This document shows positions 1 to 10,765 of a DNA stretch of 64,000 bases, one piece after another. A program made the position numbers and the translations under genes. The DNA comes from Membranipora membranacea. Its lineage: Eukaryota; Bryozoa; Gymnolaemata; Cheilostomatida; Membraniporidae. The stretch's first letter is position 1; every line of letters begins with the position of its first letter. The notes beneath the pieces are model-generated. The model had not been told where the DNA came from. It saw only the letters and a program-made list of their open reading frames with translations, and ran no database searches. The DNA is taken from assembly GCA_914767715.1 (NCBI GenBank), contig OU612068.1, forward strand, positions 27,092,001 to 27,156,000, written 5' to 3'.

Positions 1-902
1 AACATAATTAGTATTTAATGTTACAGATATTATAGAAAATATTACAAAATGTCTTATAATTTTTCTTTAGTTTTTGATGTGCAAGCATCGATCACTAGTG
101 ATTGGTTATATGCACACAAGAAGCCCTATTTAAATTATTGAATCATTTTTTATAGCGTGTTCCTGTACCTACCTGTACATTGCAATCATAACGATCTAGT
201 GACATGCAGCAGAGGCGTAAGGTATTATTTTATGACCCAATTTACTTGCTGATGTTTTGAGAAGTTTTTTGGTGTAGCTCTTTTTAAGCCTCAAATTCAT
301 TTTATAATGGACTTCATCAAATTCATGTTTCACAGTCTATTTCACTCAATAAAATCCAACACACCAAATTAAGTATTAATAATTTGTGGCTATTGTACAA
401 GATGAATAATTTTATATCAACCAAATGAAAACTAGATGGACGTAACAATTCTTCATATATACTGGCAACAGACAGTCTAGAAGAAGAATATGAGACTTTT
501 CTTCAACAAAACCTATTTATCTGCATCTTGTATCAGCCTCACTCATTGCATACAGCAAACAGGCTATGTATTTCTTCCTTGTAATTTTTTTCCTATTGAT
601 AGAGGTAGGACTACCCCTATTTACATAAATTGTCACAGGAATTTTATTGACTGGATGGTAATTAAATATCTGTGAAGTTCTGTTCTGATGCTTTTCATGT
701 GAAAAAACAAAGAAAGGATTTTCAATCCAACCAAGTGGAAGTTTTTTGCATTTAGATCAGAACCGAATCTCAAGTACGACCCGTAATCATGTCAGAATGC
801 AGGTCTTCACTGTAAAGGATCTTTGTGCCAGATTTCTCTGCTATCTTCCCTGATTAGAAGAATTTCATTACACAAATTTTAACGGTGGTTGCCGTATAGC
901 TA
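1..902. other. AT-rich intergenic DNA, no gene recognised
   Basis: No reading frame with splice context, RNA gene or clear repeat was seen. The 61-codon frame at 490-675 has no recognisable domain. Confidence 0.5.
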
Positions 903-918
903 GTAAACTAGCCATTAT
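903..918. repeat. Target-site duplication of the RTE-like LINE (left copy)
   Basis: The 16-mer gtaaactagccattat here is repeated exactly at 3994-4009, immediately outside the other end of the LINE. This fixes both element ends. Confidence 0.85.
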
Positions 919-3900
919 TCTCACCTTTCTCACCTAGTCCGCCGTGTTCCGGGATGGGTGGCGGTCCTGCAGGGCACCAAGTTCTATCAGAGAATGCCAT
1001 CTGATTCTATCATCAACATCTTCATCTGAGAGGCCCCATCTCAGCATCTCATCTTTCGCTGTATCCATCCATCTTTTCTTTGGCCTCCCTCTCTTTCTCT
1101 TTCCCTGTATTCTCATCTCAGCCACCATTCTAATATCTTCCTCCCTATCTCTCCTGCGCACATGTCCATACCATTGAAGACGTCTCCTCCTCATATCTAT
1201 TGCAATCGCTTCTATTTTGGCCTCCTCCCTTATACTCTTGTTTTATGCTCTTTCCAGTCTATATTATAAATGTGTCGGAGCATCCTCACCTCAGTTGCAC
1301 TTATCTTGTCTTTGAGTCAGTGGTTAGATCTCATTTCCATATATCAGTGTAGGTTTTATTGGGGTCTTGTACAACAGAACCTTGAGCTTGGTGGGAATTT
1401 TCTTATCGCAAAGCACTCCTGTCAGCTCTCTCCGTCTATTCCATGTCTTCTCTATCCGCTTTGCAATTTCTATTCCGCATCCTCCCTCTTGATCTATTGT
1501 GGTTCCCAGGTATTTGAATGTTGATACCTGCGGCAGATCAGTTGAACCTTCTCCATCATACTTCTTCATTTCTATCCTTTGTAAGTTGCCTGCTGGCGGT
1601 AGATGTTCTGTCTTTGGCCTACTTACTTTTAATCCTGCATCTTCTAAACACCCCCTCCAGTTCTCCAGTCTCTCTTCCATCCTCTCCCTAGCTTCATCGC
1701 AAAGAACAAGGTCTTCAGCAAACAGCATTGCCCACGGCGTGTCCTCCTGAATCTCCTCGGTGATGACATCCAAGGTCAATATGAAAAGGAAAGGGCTAAG
1801 TGCAGATCCTTGATGTAAACCTACTTCTATCTCAATCTCATCTGTTTCACCTACACTTGTCACAACTGATGTTTTGCAGTCCTTGTACATGTCTTTGATT
1901 GCACTCACATATGTCTCAGGAACTCCACGCTTCCTCAGACAGTACCAGATTAGGTCTCTAGGTACTGTATCATAAGCCTTCTCTAGGTCGACAAAAACCA
2001 TATGTAAGTCCTTTTGATGTTCCCTCATCTTTTCCTGGAGTACTCTCAAGCAAAACATGGGCTGTGTTGTTGACTTCCCTTTCTGGAAGCCATACTGCTT
2101 GCCACTGATCTTACTCATTTCTCTTATCCTCGCCTCTATCACTCGCTCCCAGAGCTTTAGACAGTGACAGGAGTTTTATCCCTCTATAGTTTGAACAGTT
2201 TAGAGGATCTCCCTTTTGCTTATACAAAGGTGTGATTTTGCTTCTTCTCCATTCTGGTGGTTTCCCATTTTCCTGTACATCTTGTAGTACAGCTGTCATC
2301 CAGGTCAAACTGTCTGCCCAAGACTCTTCACTACCTCTATTGGGAATTCATCTGGTCCAGTTGCCTTTCTATTTTTCATCTTCTCTAACTGTATTTTGAC
2401 TTCGGATTTGCTTATCAGTCTTTCCTTTGATTTTTGGTGTTGAGCAACTTGTCAAAATATTCTCTCCATCTCATCTTAATATCATCATCTCCACACAAGA
2501 TTTTGCCCTCTCTATCCTTCACAAAGATCATCCTGTCTATGTCTTGAGACCTCCTTTTTCTGGTTTTGGCAAGCTTATAGAGATTCTTTGGTCCATTTTC
2601 TTTGAGATCTTCATACGGTTTTATATACCCCTTTTCTTTTGCTATTGCCACTTTCTCCTTTGTTGGTTTATTCTTTTCTCTATAGTCTCTTTCTTTGGCT
2701 TCAGCCTCCTCTGGATCCATCTCCAATCTTTCCTTCGCTCTCTGCCACTCCTTAAAAGCATCACGTTTCTGTCCTACTGCTTCCTGTACCTCTGAATTCC
2801 AAAACCAAGACTCTTTCTCTATGTATTTCCCTCCGGATGTTTCACCGAGTTCCTCTTTTGCTAGTTCAACTGCCTTCTGGTACGTATTTCCCCATGTCCA
2901 TTCCCTTGTCTCCTTACTCTCGATGTATTCAGTTAATTTTTCTATATACTCCTGCCCTTCTTCCTTTAGCTTCCACCACTTAGTCCTAGCCTTTTTTTTC
3001 CTTCGCCACTCTCGCTTTCTCTTCACTGTAAGGTCCGCTATGAGAAGCCTATGCTGTGGTGCTATAGACTCTCCTGGCACTACCTCGCAGTTCGACACTA
3101 CTCCTAGGTGGTGTCTTCTAATCGCTATATAGTCTATGACTGACCTATTTCCTCCACTCTTGAATGTTATCAGATGCTCTTCCTTCTTTTCAAGGAAAGT
3201 GTTTATGAGTGCCAAGTCGTATGTTTGTGCCATCTCCAACACTCTCTCTCCCTCCTCATTTCTCCTTCCTATCGTCCATCCTCCATGCCATCTCTCTACT
3301 CACTCTCTATCCCTTCCAACATGTCCATTCAAGTCTCCCGCCACTATCAACTCTTCTCCTTCTGGGATTCCAGCCAAGATGCCAAATCTTTCTCCTCCTG
3401 ACAGCATCCTTGCTGGGGGGCATACACTGATATGATGTTGATGCTCATTCCAGGTATTACCAATTTCATATATACTATGCGATCTGGCTTCCTTTCTACT
3501 GCTATTACTTAATCCTGCCAATATTCACTGAGACAAGTCCCAACTCCATTTCTTGCTTTCTTCCCTCCGCAATAGTATAACTTGTAGCCATCACCAAGAG
3601 CCCTGGCTTTTCCGCCAGATTGACCCTCAGTCCATCTAAATTCCTGTAGGCATAGTATGTCGATCTTCCTGGCTAACATAACCGCAGCAGCTTCTCTGCT
3701 TTTTCTAGTAAGAGTACCAATATTTATCGTGGCCATTCTGAGTTTACAGTATCGCCCCTCTCGTTTTCTAATCACAGCGTCGGGGCGATGGTGGTTCCGC
3801 TGCGAAGTGCCACATAAGGGTGGCGTCCTAGCATCGGTTGAAAACGTTGATTGTCCCTGCATGTTTTCTGTGAAGCGGGGGGGATTTCACCAACCGGATG

Positions 3901-3993
3901 CCCTTCCTGACGTTGAACCCTCTGTCTTTACCCGGGCTTGGGACCGGCTGTCAGAATCACTGGCTTGTGAAACCTCCAGGCGACTATGATTGC
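919..3993 (-). mobile_element. RTE-like non-LTR retrotransposon (LINE), degenerate but near full length
   Basis: A LINE of about 3.07 kb lies on the minus strand between two copies of a 16-bp target-site duplication. Reading right to left: an AP-type endonuclease N-terminus (3509-3862, with motifs NIGTLTRKS and DILCLQEFRWT), more endonuclease (3300-3521, then 2415-3242 with RSVIDYIAIRR), reverse transcriptase (2111-2308 with NYRGIKLLS; 1324-2142 with DLEKAYDTVPRDLI and LHQGSALSPFLF), and a basic C-terminal tail (934-1194, with QWYGHVRRR and KRGRPKKRW). At least four frameshifts separate these pieces. The catalytic FADD box reads FAED (1711-1722), so the enzyme should be dead. The 3' end at about 919-935 is a short ggtgagaaa-type repeat rather than poly(A), which fits the RTE clade. 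The length suits an RTE element; the exact clade is inferred. Confidence 0.85.
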
Positions 3994-4009
3994 GTAAACT
4001 AGCCATTAT
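3994..4009. repeat. Target-site duplication of the RTE-like LINE (right copy)
   Basis: Exact copy of the 16-mer at 903-918, next to the LINE 5' end. Confidence 0.85.
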
Positions 4010-4958
4010 GATAGTCACATATTCAGCCATGATATTATATTCAGTGACAACAAACATGGTAGCTAGATAGCTGCACATTTAGCTTGACAGGCAAGGGATT
4101 TACCCCAATCTTGGAAACTGTGTACAGCACTGACAGGGGTTCGTGATTTATCTCACACTTCAAGGCATTTTACAGATCTTGTCACAGTGAGGTTCTTTAT
4201 CATTGCTCAATTCACCTATAATGATGATGGTGATGATGTACATTTGTACATACCTCAACAAAGAAAAATATCAGCCTATAACATCTTTTATTTTGATAAA
4301 TGTGAACCTTGACCATAATCATAAATTTTGCAAGGCAAACCATCAATGCCACTAGAAAAGTGGCTCCTGCTCAAACCTATTTTTAATTTTTTGATTTTTA
4401 ATTTAATTTTTTAATATAAAGTTTGAAATGCATGCCCACACCCACTGGTCTCGCCCCACATCATGACTCATATCCTTAGAAGGAGAGACAGTCATTCAAG
4501 ATTATCAAATCGGTGAGTGTGATCATCCAATTCAAACGAAAAGCTGATCCCTTTCCGAGTTAAATAGAAAAATATGTAGATATAAAAATAATATTTGGAC
4601 AGGGATATCAGGTAGTCAGGATCCTTTATCAACTACATGAGAATCACCTAGGCAGACATACCCCTCAAGCCCTGACCTTATAAAATGAAAAACGAAAAAT
4701 AACAGGATAGCATTATCGAGGCTGCCCCATTTTTGTCTATTTTAAACAAAAAGAACAAAATGGGCCCACTGAGATAAGGCAAGTCTAGTATAGAATTCAA
4801 TACAACTATGACTATGCTAAAAATAAAACTTTATGAGAATCATCACTACTTAATTTTGGCAGATAAATGAGGTATAACATGTCTTAAAATACTGATAAAA
4901 GCTAAATATCTGGTATAAAAATTCACTACAAAAATAAAATCTGAAGGAAATTAAACAC
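4010..4958. other. Probable 3' UTR and downstream DNA of the minus-strand gene
   Basis: No open frame or repeat was recognised. It follows the stop codon of the minus-strand gene ending at 4959, so part is presumably its 3' untranslated region. No polyadenylation site could be chosen with confidence. Confidence 0.35.
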
Positions 4959-5151
4959 CTAGTGTCTGGGGACGTCATAGATTCCTTCGCCATCAGTCAG
5001 AGAGGCATCAGCCATCAATGGGGGCGGTGGCAGGGGACTCTCCGTTTGGGGTGCGCACATATTCAACGGACTCGGCATGTCGTAGGTATTGCTCATATTT
5101 GCAGAATTAGGGGTGTCATATGTACTACTCATGTCACTAGCTGGTCGAGCT
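4959..5151 (-). CDS. Terminal exon: tyrosine-motif cytoplasmic tail (YDTP, YDMP, YDVP)
   Basis: Last coding exon of a minus-strand gene. An acceptor (tttctttcag, AG at 5152-5153) opens an exon reading ARPASDMSSTYDTPNS, then SNTYDMPSP, a proline run and a final IYDVPRH followed by the stop. The exon starts one base into a codon, and the donor of the exon at 5529-5640 supplies the two missing bases, so the frame joins cleanly as ..FDG-ARPAS... Y-D-x-P repeats are typical SH2 or PTB docking sites in tails of receptors and adaptors such as Dok or MEGF10-like proteins. The protein cannot be named from the tail alone. The upstream exons were not found in the window. Confidence 0.65.
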
Positions 5152-5528
5152 CTGAAAGAATTGAAAATTGGGTAATAACAACAACAAAAATAACGGCGAT
5201 GCAACTTAGAGTGTAATTCCCAAATGAGACCAGGTAACTGATGTTATCATGGGTCTCATATACATTTGTAAAGGACAAAATATTGAATGAATTCTTTAGC
5301 TACGCAATACTACTAGCCAATGTGCTGGCTATGATTGATTGGCCGTTGGGTAGGACCAACCACCAGCCGATCAGATCAGAGCGAACAGATTGGCTACAAT
5401 CACACACAATTATGTATCCTATGAGTGACATTTTCTATAGTATCTAAATGCTGCTAACTTCCGGGCATCAATAGCCTCAAGCAATATCTGAAGCAACATG
5501 GCTCTCTAATTTAGAAATATTTACTTAC

Positions 5529-5640
5529 CCATCAAAGTTAGCGTAGAGGTACTGATTAGATGTGTGATCGGACTTCATAACAGGGGGCAGCGTGCCTCTC
5601 TCAGCAGGGAGAGGGACATCATAATCCTCAACTGGGCCAC
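5529..5640 (-). CDS. Penultimate exon of the tyrosine-motif gene (EDYDVP)
   Basis: 112-base exon with an acceptor (aattgaag) at its right edge and a good donor (gtaagt) at its left edge. It encodes a segment with EDYDVPLPAERG and ending QYLYANFDG. The YDVP motif matches the repeats in the next exon, and the splice phase fits that exon exactly. Further 5' exons should lie at higher coordinates, but 5650-9000 is mostly LINE and SINE sequence and no candidate was seen there. The gene may have very long introns or may be a remnant. Its 5' side faces the 5' side of gene 1. Confidence 0.6.
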
Positions 5641-5839
5641 CTTCAATTAAAGAGAGATCAAAATAAACAGGAATCAAATTGAGTAATGCTTGAATATTCC
5701 AAATAAATTCAACTTTAAAAGTGTTGAGGTCAGTTTGTTCAGATACTTTAGTCAAAAGTCCAAAGGTTCAGTCTGAGCTAAAAACTTTAATCGATGCTTG
5801 TGGCTTGAATGGGAATCCTCAAGCTACCTTTTCGATTTA

Positions 5840-6480
5840 ATTTTTGGAAGCAGAATTAGAGAAACACCATCATTTCAATCAATCCTCAAGATTATTGCCT
5901 ATGTAATTAGGGATAATCTTGATTGTAATGTGATATTGGCACCAGTTTAAACTCAAAGTTATCATTCATTTTTTTGGATTATGAGTCAGTTACGTTGTTC
6001 TGAAAGCAATCCTAGAACCATCTCTTTTGGGAAGAGTATGAGGTGGCTCAGTTGATTAGAGCACCGGACTTCAGCATGCACATGTTGAAGGTCTAGGGTA
6101 CGAATCCCACTGCGGTCCATCACCTACTCGTGCATTGGTTGGCCCCTAGATGTGCTTCGACCTGCCTGGACACAGAGAGCCTCGCCGATAAGGCACTAAA
6201 ACTTCGCCGCCCATGCTTTGGGATTTGGCAAGTGATAAGACATGATTTGAATCATCCTTTTTTTATCAAGACTTAGTTAGGCTTGCCTACAAATCCGTGG
6301 AATGTTTGTTATGTTTGAATTCTGCGCTGTGTATCAGTGTTCCCATACAGAAACACCATTAGAATATAAATAACAACAGGGAATCACAATAAAATCAAAT
6401 ATTTCATCATATTTTTGATATTCTGTAATTTCAAAGCAGCTTCCATTCAATTACGAAAAAGGCATAATTAAATGCCTCTA
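5840..6480. repeat. LINE-derived dispersed repeat, copy A (split by a SINE)
   Basis: Matches copy B (6620-7230) in the same orientation and copy C (7840-8390) inverted. Shared landmarks are caccagtttaaactc and aacagggaatcacaat. A tRNA-derived SINE at 6040-6270 interrupts it, so the SINE is younger. Confidence 0.7.
6040..6270 (+). mobile_element. tRNA-derived SINE (family 1), copy 1
   Basis: The head has a pol III A-box (gtggctcagttgattagag) and a B-box (ggtacgaatcccactg), like a tRNA that has lost its fold. The body contains cgacctgcctg and ataaggcacta. Four relatives are at about 9622-9874, 27225-27412 (minus), 45767-46008 and 50671-50890. Inserted in LINE-derived repeat copy A. Confidence 0.8.
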
Positions 6481-6619
6481 CCAGCATCTTGCACCGTTTG
6501 AGCACTTAAACTAGGCATACCCATGTTACCTCAATGGCAAGGAATCGCAACACAACATGCGATGTGAATTTTTATTTTAATGCTGTATCATGCATGCAAA
6601 TTTAGGTATGTAATGTTAT

Positions 6620-7230
6620 GAGAATGGCAGCGTAATCCGAATAACAGAGTGCTGGATCCGCTCTAGTCTTGTTTTACAATGTCCGATAGCAGGTTGTACC
6701 ATGCAAGGCGGGCGTGGGCGATTACAGACGTAATATTGGCTACATACAAGGGTTTCAGGCCATCGCTGGAGGCTTGATATGAGATTTTTTAAGTTGGCGA
6801 GGAATCAAAAAGCTACCTTTTCTACTGACAATAGATTTTTGGAAGCTGAATTACAAAAACATCATCATTTCAATCCATCGTCAAGATTATCGCCTATATA
6901 ATATGGGATAATGTTGATAGGAATGTGATATTGGCACCAGTTTAAACTCAAGCGTATCATTCATGTCTTTGGATTATGAGCTAGTCACATCGTTCCGAAA
7001 GCAATCCTAGACTAATCTGTTTGTCAAATAGTAATTTGGGAGTAAATAGCTAGATTTGCTTTCAAATCCATGCAAAGGATCCTATGTGTGCAATTTGCAC
7101 TGTATATCAGCGTTCCTGATACAGAAACAGCATAAGAATATAAATCACAACAGGGAATCACAATCAAATAAAAATTTCCATCATATTTTGGATATTCTGT
7201 AATTTTAAAACAGCTTTCAGATAATCACGA
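6620..7230. repeat. LINE-derived dispersed repeat, copy B
   Basis: Left arm of a large imperfect inverted repeat; the right arm is 7840-8390. The part around 6650-6790, read on the minus strand, corresponds to the reverse-transcriptase C-terminal segment that is better preserved at 8290-8620. Confidence 0.7.
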
Positions 7231-7839
7231 ACATGTATGACGGGCATCTGTGTCACCTCAATAGCAGGGGATCGCGACACAATATGTGATGTGAATGAAG
7301 TGACAGCAACTGGTCACGGACAACAAAGGGCACATAAGAATTATAATGCTAGGGCTTTATGCATTTCTGGGCCTTGTACCAACTCAAGAGTAGTGCAGCT
7401 TTTCAAAACACCATTCTTTATCACCCAAAATCACCTACAAAAACTCATGAACTTCAACAGTTGTGTGCTTATTAGCTACACCACCCTACCCCTGCCCGCC
7501 CTCAGAATTCAGTTTTCAATGTTGTATGGTAGAGAAAAAGGTTGCAATAGCAACACTATTCTCCCACTTCATTATATTGTACAAGAAAGCAAATACTTTT
7601 GATTCAAAATTCTACTGACAGGTATCAAGTTACACCCAATAGTTGAAGCCAGTTGAGATAAATATCCTGCCCTGATCCCGACTGTTCTTAACAGCTTTTT
7701 TAATTTACTGGTCTTTTATCACACCATAAAGTGATATATTCCCGCAATTTTGATCAAATTCTATTATTAAATTTCAGTTTCAAAGTTACAGATTTTTGTA
7801 ACTTAATGCTTGCAAGGCGAATTTTTGGGCAAAATGTTG
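7231..7839. other. Spacer between inverted repeat arms, no gene recognised
   Basis: The 121-codon frame at 7237-7602 has no recognisable domain, and no splice structure supports it. Confidence 0.4.
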
Positions 7840-8640
7840 CAATTACAGGAGAAAATGTATTCAGAAATGATTTTTTTGATCATAATTCCCTGTTGACATT
7901 AATATTCTAATGGTTTTTCTGTATTGGGAACACTGATATACAGTGCAGATTGCATGGATTTTAAGGCAAATCTGGCAATGTCTTCTCAAATTAATATTTG
8001 ACAAACGGATAAGTCTAGGATTTCTTTCAGAACAATGTGACTAGCTCATAATCCAAAGAAATGAATGTTACCTTTGAGTTGAAACTGGCGCCAATATCAC
8101 ATTCCAATCGACATTATTCCTAATTATATAGGCAATAATCTTGAGGATTGATCAAAATGAAGATGTTTTTGTAATTCTGCTTCCAAAAACTTGTTTGTGA
8201 GTGGATTCCTAGCCAAATCGGAAAATCCTATATAAAGCCTCCAACGGTGGCCTGAAAGCCTTCTAAGTAGCTAATATTAAGTCTTTAATCACCTACGCCC
8301 GCCCTGCATGGTACAGTCTGCTATCAGACACTGACAAAACAAAATGTGAGCGGATCCAGCGCTCTGTTAGTCAGATTTTGATGCCTTTCACTGACAACTA
8401 TGAACAGAGGCTTGGCAATGTAGCACTGCAAATCATCTCAACTTTCCTGCATGCCTCTTGCAGCTAAAACTTCACCAATATTGCTGAAGACAATCATCAC
8501 CACCTGAACTCTCGTATTAAAATAAATGCAAAGAAAAAGTCTGCTCGTAGAGCAAAAATAGATAAATACAGGCCATCCATGTGTAGAACCACGAAGAGAC
8601 AAATAACCTTTTCACTCTAGCTGGTTTGCGATTTGTCACC
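7840..8640 (+). mobile_element. CR1/L2-like LINE 3' fragment, repeat copy C
   Basis: From about 8290 the plus strand reads ITYARPAWYSLLSDTDK, then CERIQRSVSQILMPF, NYEQRLGNVAL and, after a break, MCRTTKRQ. This is the usual C-terminal end of CR1/L2-like LINE reverse transcriptases. Stops and frame changes show it is dead. The upstream part (7840-8280) is the inverted counterpart of copies A and B. Confidence 0.65.
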
Positions 8641-9072
8641 AAATAAATATTACAGGAGTGTATAATATAAATTGACAGGAATATTAACAGATTAATGTTG
8701 ATCTTGTGTCGGTCTTGAGTAGTCCCAATTCATGAACATTAAGGCAATATGGACACCTTGGCAAGATGGCTGAAAGGGATAATATTGCACAATTAACGAT
8801 GAGAGTGTTGATTGTTAACATTTGGTACTATTATCTTAAATTATTGGTACAGCTGTATTCACCTTAACAGTCAATGTAATGAATTTTATAGCAATTTGGA
8901 AAGATAACTCTTACAAACAAAACCTTGTTCGTCACGAACACAATCTGTAGTGTAGGTCACTCTAGCTCCATTGTAACCTCTATTTGTGTGACAGCTCTCT
9001 TAACAAATTATAGTCTCTGTTTGATCATAGTGAGGTATTTGTTATGTTGAGATCTCTACTTCCTACTTGTAG

Positions 9073-10765
9073 ATCAACCCATTGGAAAACCTGGAAAGTA
9101 TACCATCAAAGGAAAGACTCTTACAATTCTACAGAAGGTGAACCTTGAAATAGTGTCCGGAGACATCACAAACCGCCAGGTAACTTTAACCTAAGCAAAT
9201 TTTTTTTTTTTTGTATTATCAAAGGAAGGACATGTAACCTAACATTGTTTTTGACTGAGACATTAATGGTTTCTGGTGGATAGTGGCTACTCTCGTTCTA
9301 ATTGCCTATTGACTTTTCTGTTGTAGGAGGATACACTTGTCAACTCAGTAGGGAAAGATATGAACCTGTCTAATGGTAAGGTGGCTCCTTTGATTCTGAG
9401 CAAAGCTGGACCTCAGTTACAGGCGAACTGCACCAACTTAGGTCCAATACAGCCTGGTGAAGTCAAAGGTACAGACGGGTATCAGATGCCATGTAAGAGA
9501 ATATTACATTGCTGCCTACCAGATTGGAGTGGTCCAGCTAGTTTACAGGTAGATGTATGCACTGCCTTTTGCCTGGCAATATTATTTTTTGCGCCCTGTT
9601 TACTACCCATCAAACTAAAAGGAGTAGAAAGTGGCTCAGTTGGTTAGAGTGCCCTACCTTTTGCATGCAATGTTGAAGATTGTGGGTCTGAAACGCTTGC
9701 ATTCCTTTGACTACTAATGTTTGGTTGACCCCCAGGTGTGCTCCAATTTACCTGCAAACAGAGAGTAACCTGGCACAGATATTGCGGCCGCGTCCCTAAG
9801 GCAACTAATATTTGGCACCCATGCTTGGGGTTTGGGATGTGGTGTGTGATAAGACAACTTGATTTTTATCAACCACCTGATAAAAGCACAAGAAAAGGTT
9901 TGTGTCAACCATTCATTTGTGATCATACACCGGTACTTTTATGGTTAGTTGGCACGTTTAATCGATTGAAAAAATGGTTAAATCAGCTTATTTTCAAAAT
10001 GATACTGACTTGTCTATTTTTAGGCTCTACAGAAAATAGTCAATGAATGCCTCACACAGGCAGCAACTCAGGAGCACACAACTATAGCATTTCCTGCACT
10101 TGGAACTGGTAACCTAAGATACCCAGAGCAGAATGTGGCGAAATGTATGATAGATACTGTAGTCGATTATACTGAGAAAAATCCCCGCAGTAGTATAAGA
10201 GATGTCAAGATTGTCATTTACCACCTGGATAAGCGCACTCAGCTGGTAATCATATTATGAATTCATATCAGTTGAAATGACATAAGAAAGCTAGTTCTAC
10301 AATGTTGGGCCTCTCACTAATAACTAAATAGTGGATAAATTTGTGTCTCTCTGAACACATCAGGCGTGAATAAAGACTCACATCCCTGTAGCCCCAATAA
10401 GACTAAGAGTTTTTAATATTTTGCACTGCTTATCCTGTAGTTGAATTTTGGCTGTAAATGTATTTATTATTTCAACGGAATGAATGACTAGGAGTCGTCT
10501 TGCCAATGTGCCAAATAATACAACACTGCCGCTCATTGGCAATCAGTCCTTTTGATACTGGCGATTTTATCAAGTAGATATTCATTGTATCCACCCATAA
10601 AAATATAAAAAAACAATTAATTTGTTTATGATTCAATACTACGATATCTTAACTTTGATCAGGGTTTCGATGCTGTGCTCTCAAAGGTGGAAAGTGCTGG
10701 ACCCACTTCCAGTCAGATGGATATGAACTTAGCACCAAAACAGAGCAAAGGTTCTGCAAGATCAG
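9073..10765 (+). CDS. Gene 1: macro domain equivalent to PARP14 macro2
   Basis: Four exons (9073-9179, 9327-9548, 10024-10245, 10663-10765). Macro signatures seen: NLEIVSGDIT, DTLVNSVGKDMNLSNGKVAP, CKRILHCCLPDW and IAFPALGTGNLRYPE. The fourth exon (GFDAVLSKVESAG) is a short linker. Macro domains of this class bind ADP-ribose. The phases between exons (1, 0, 0, 0, 1) are the same as in gene 2. Confidence 0.85.

Noticed and set aside
7237-7602. 121-codon plus-strand frame
   Set aside because: Lies between inverted LINE-derived arms, low-complexity content and no recognised domain.
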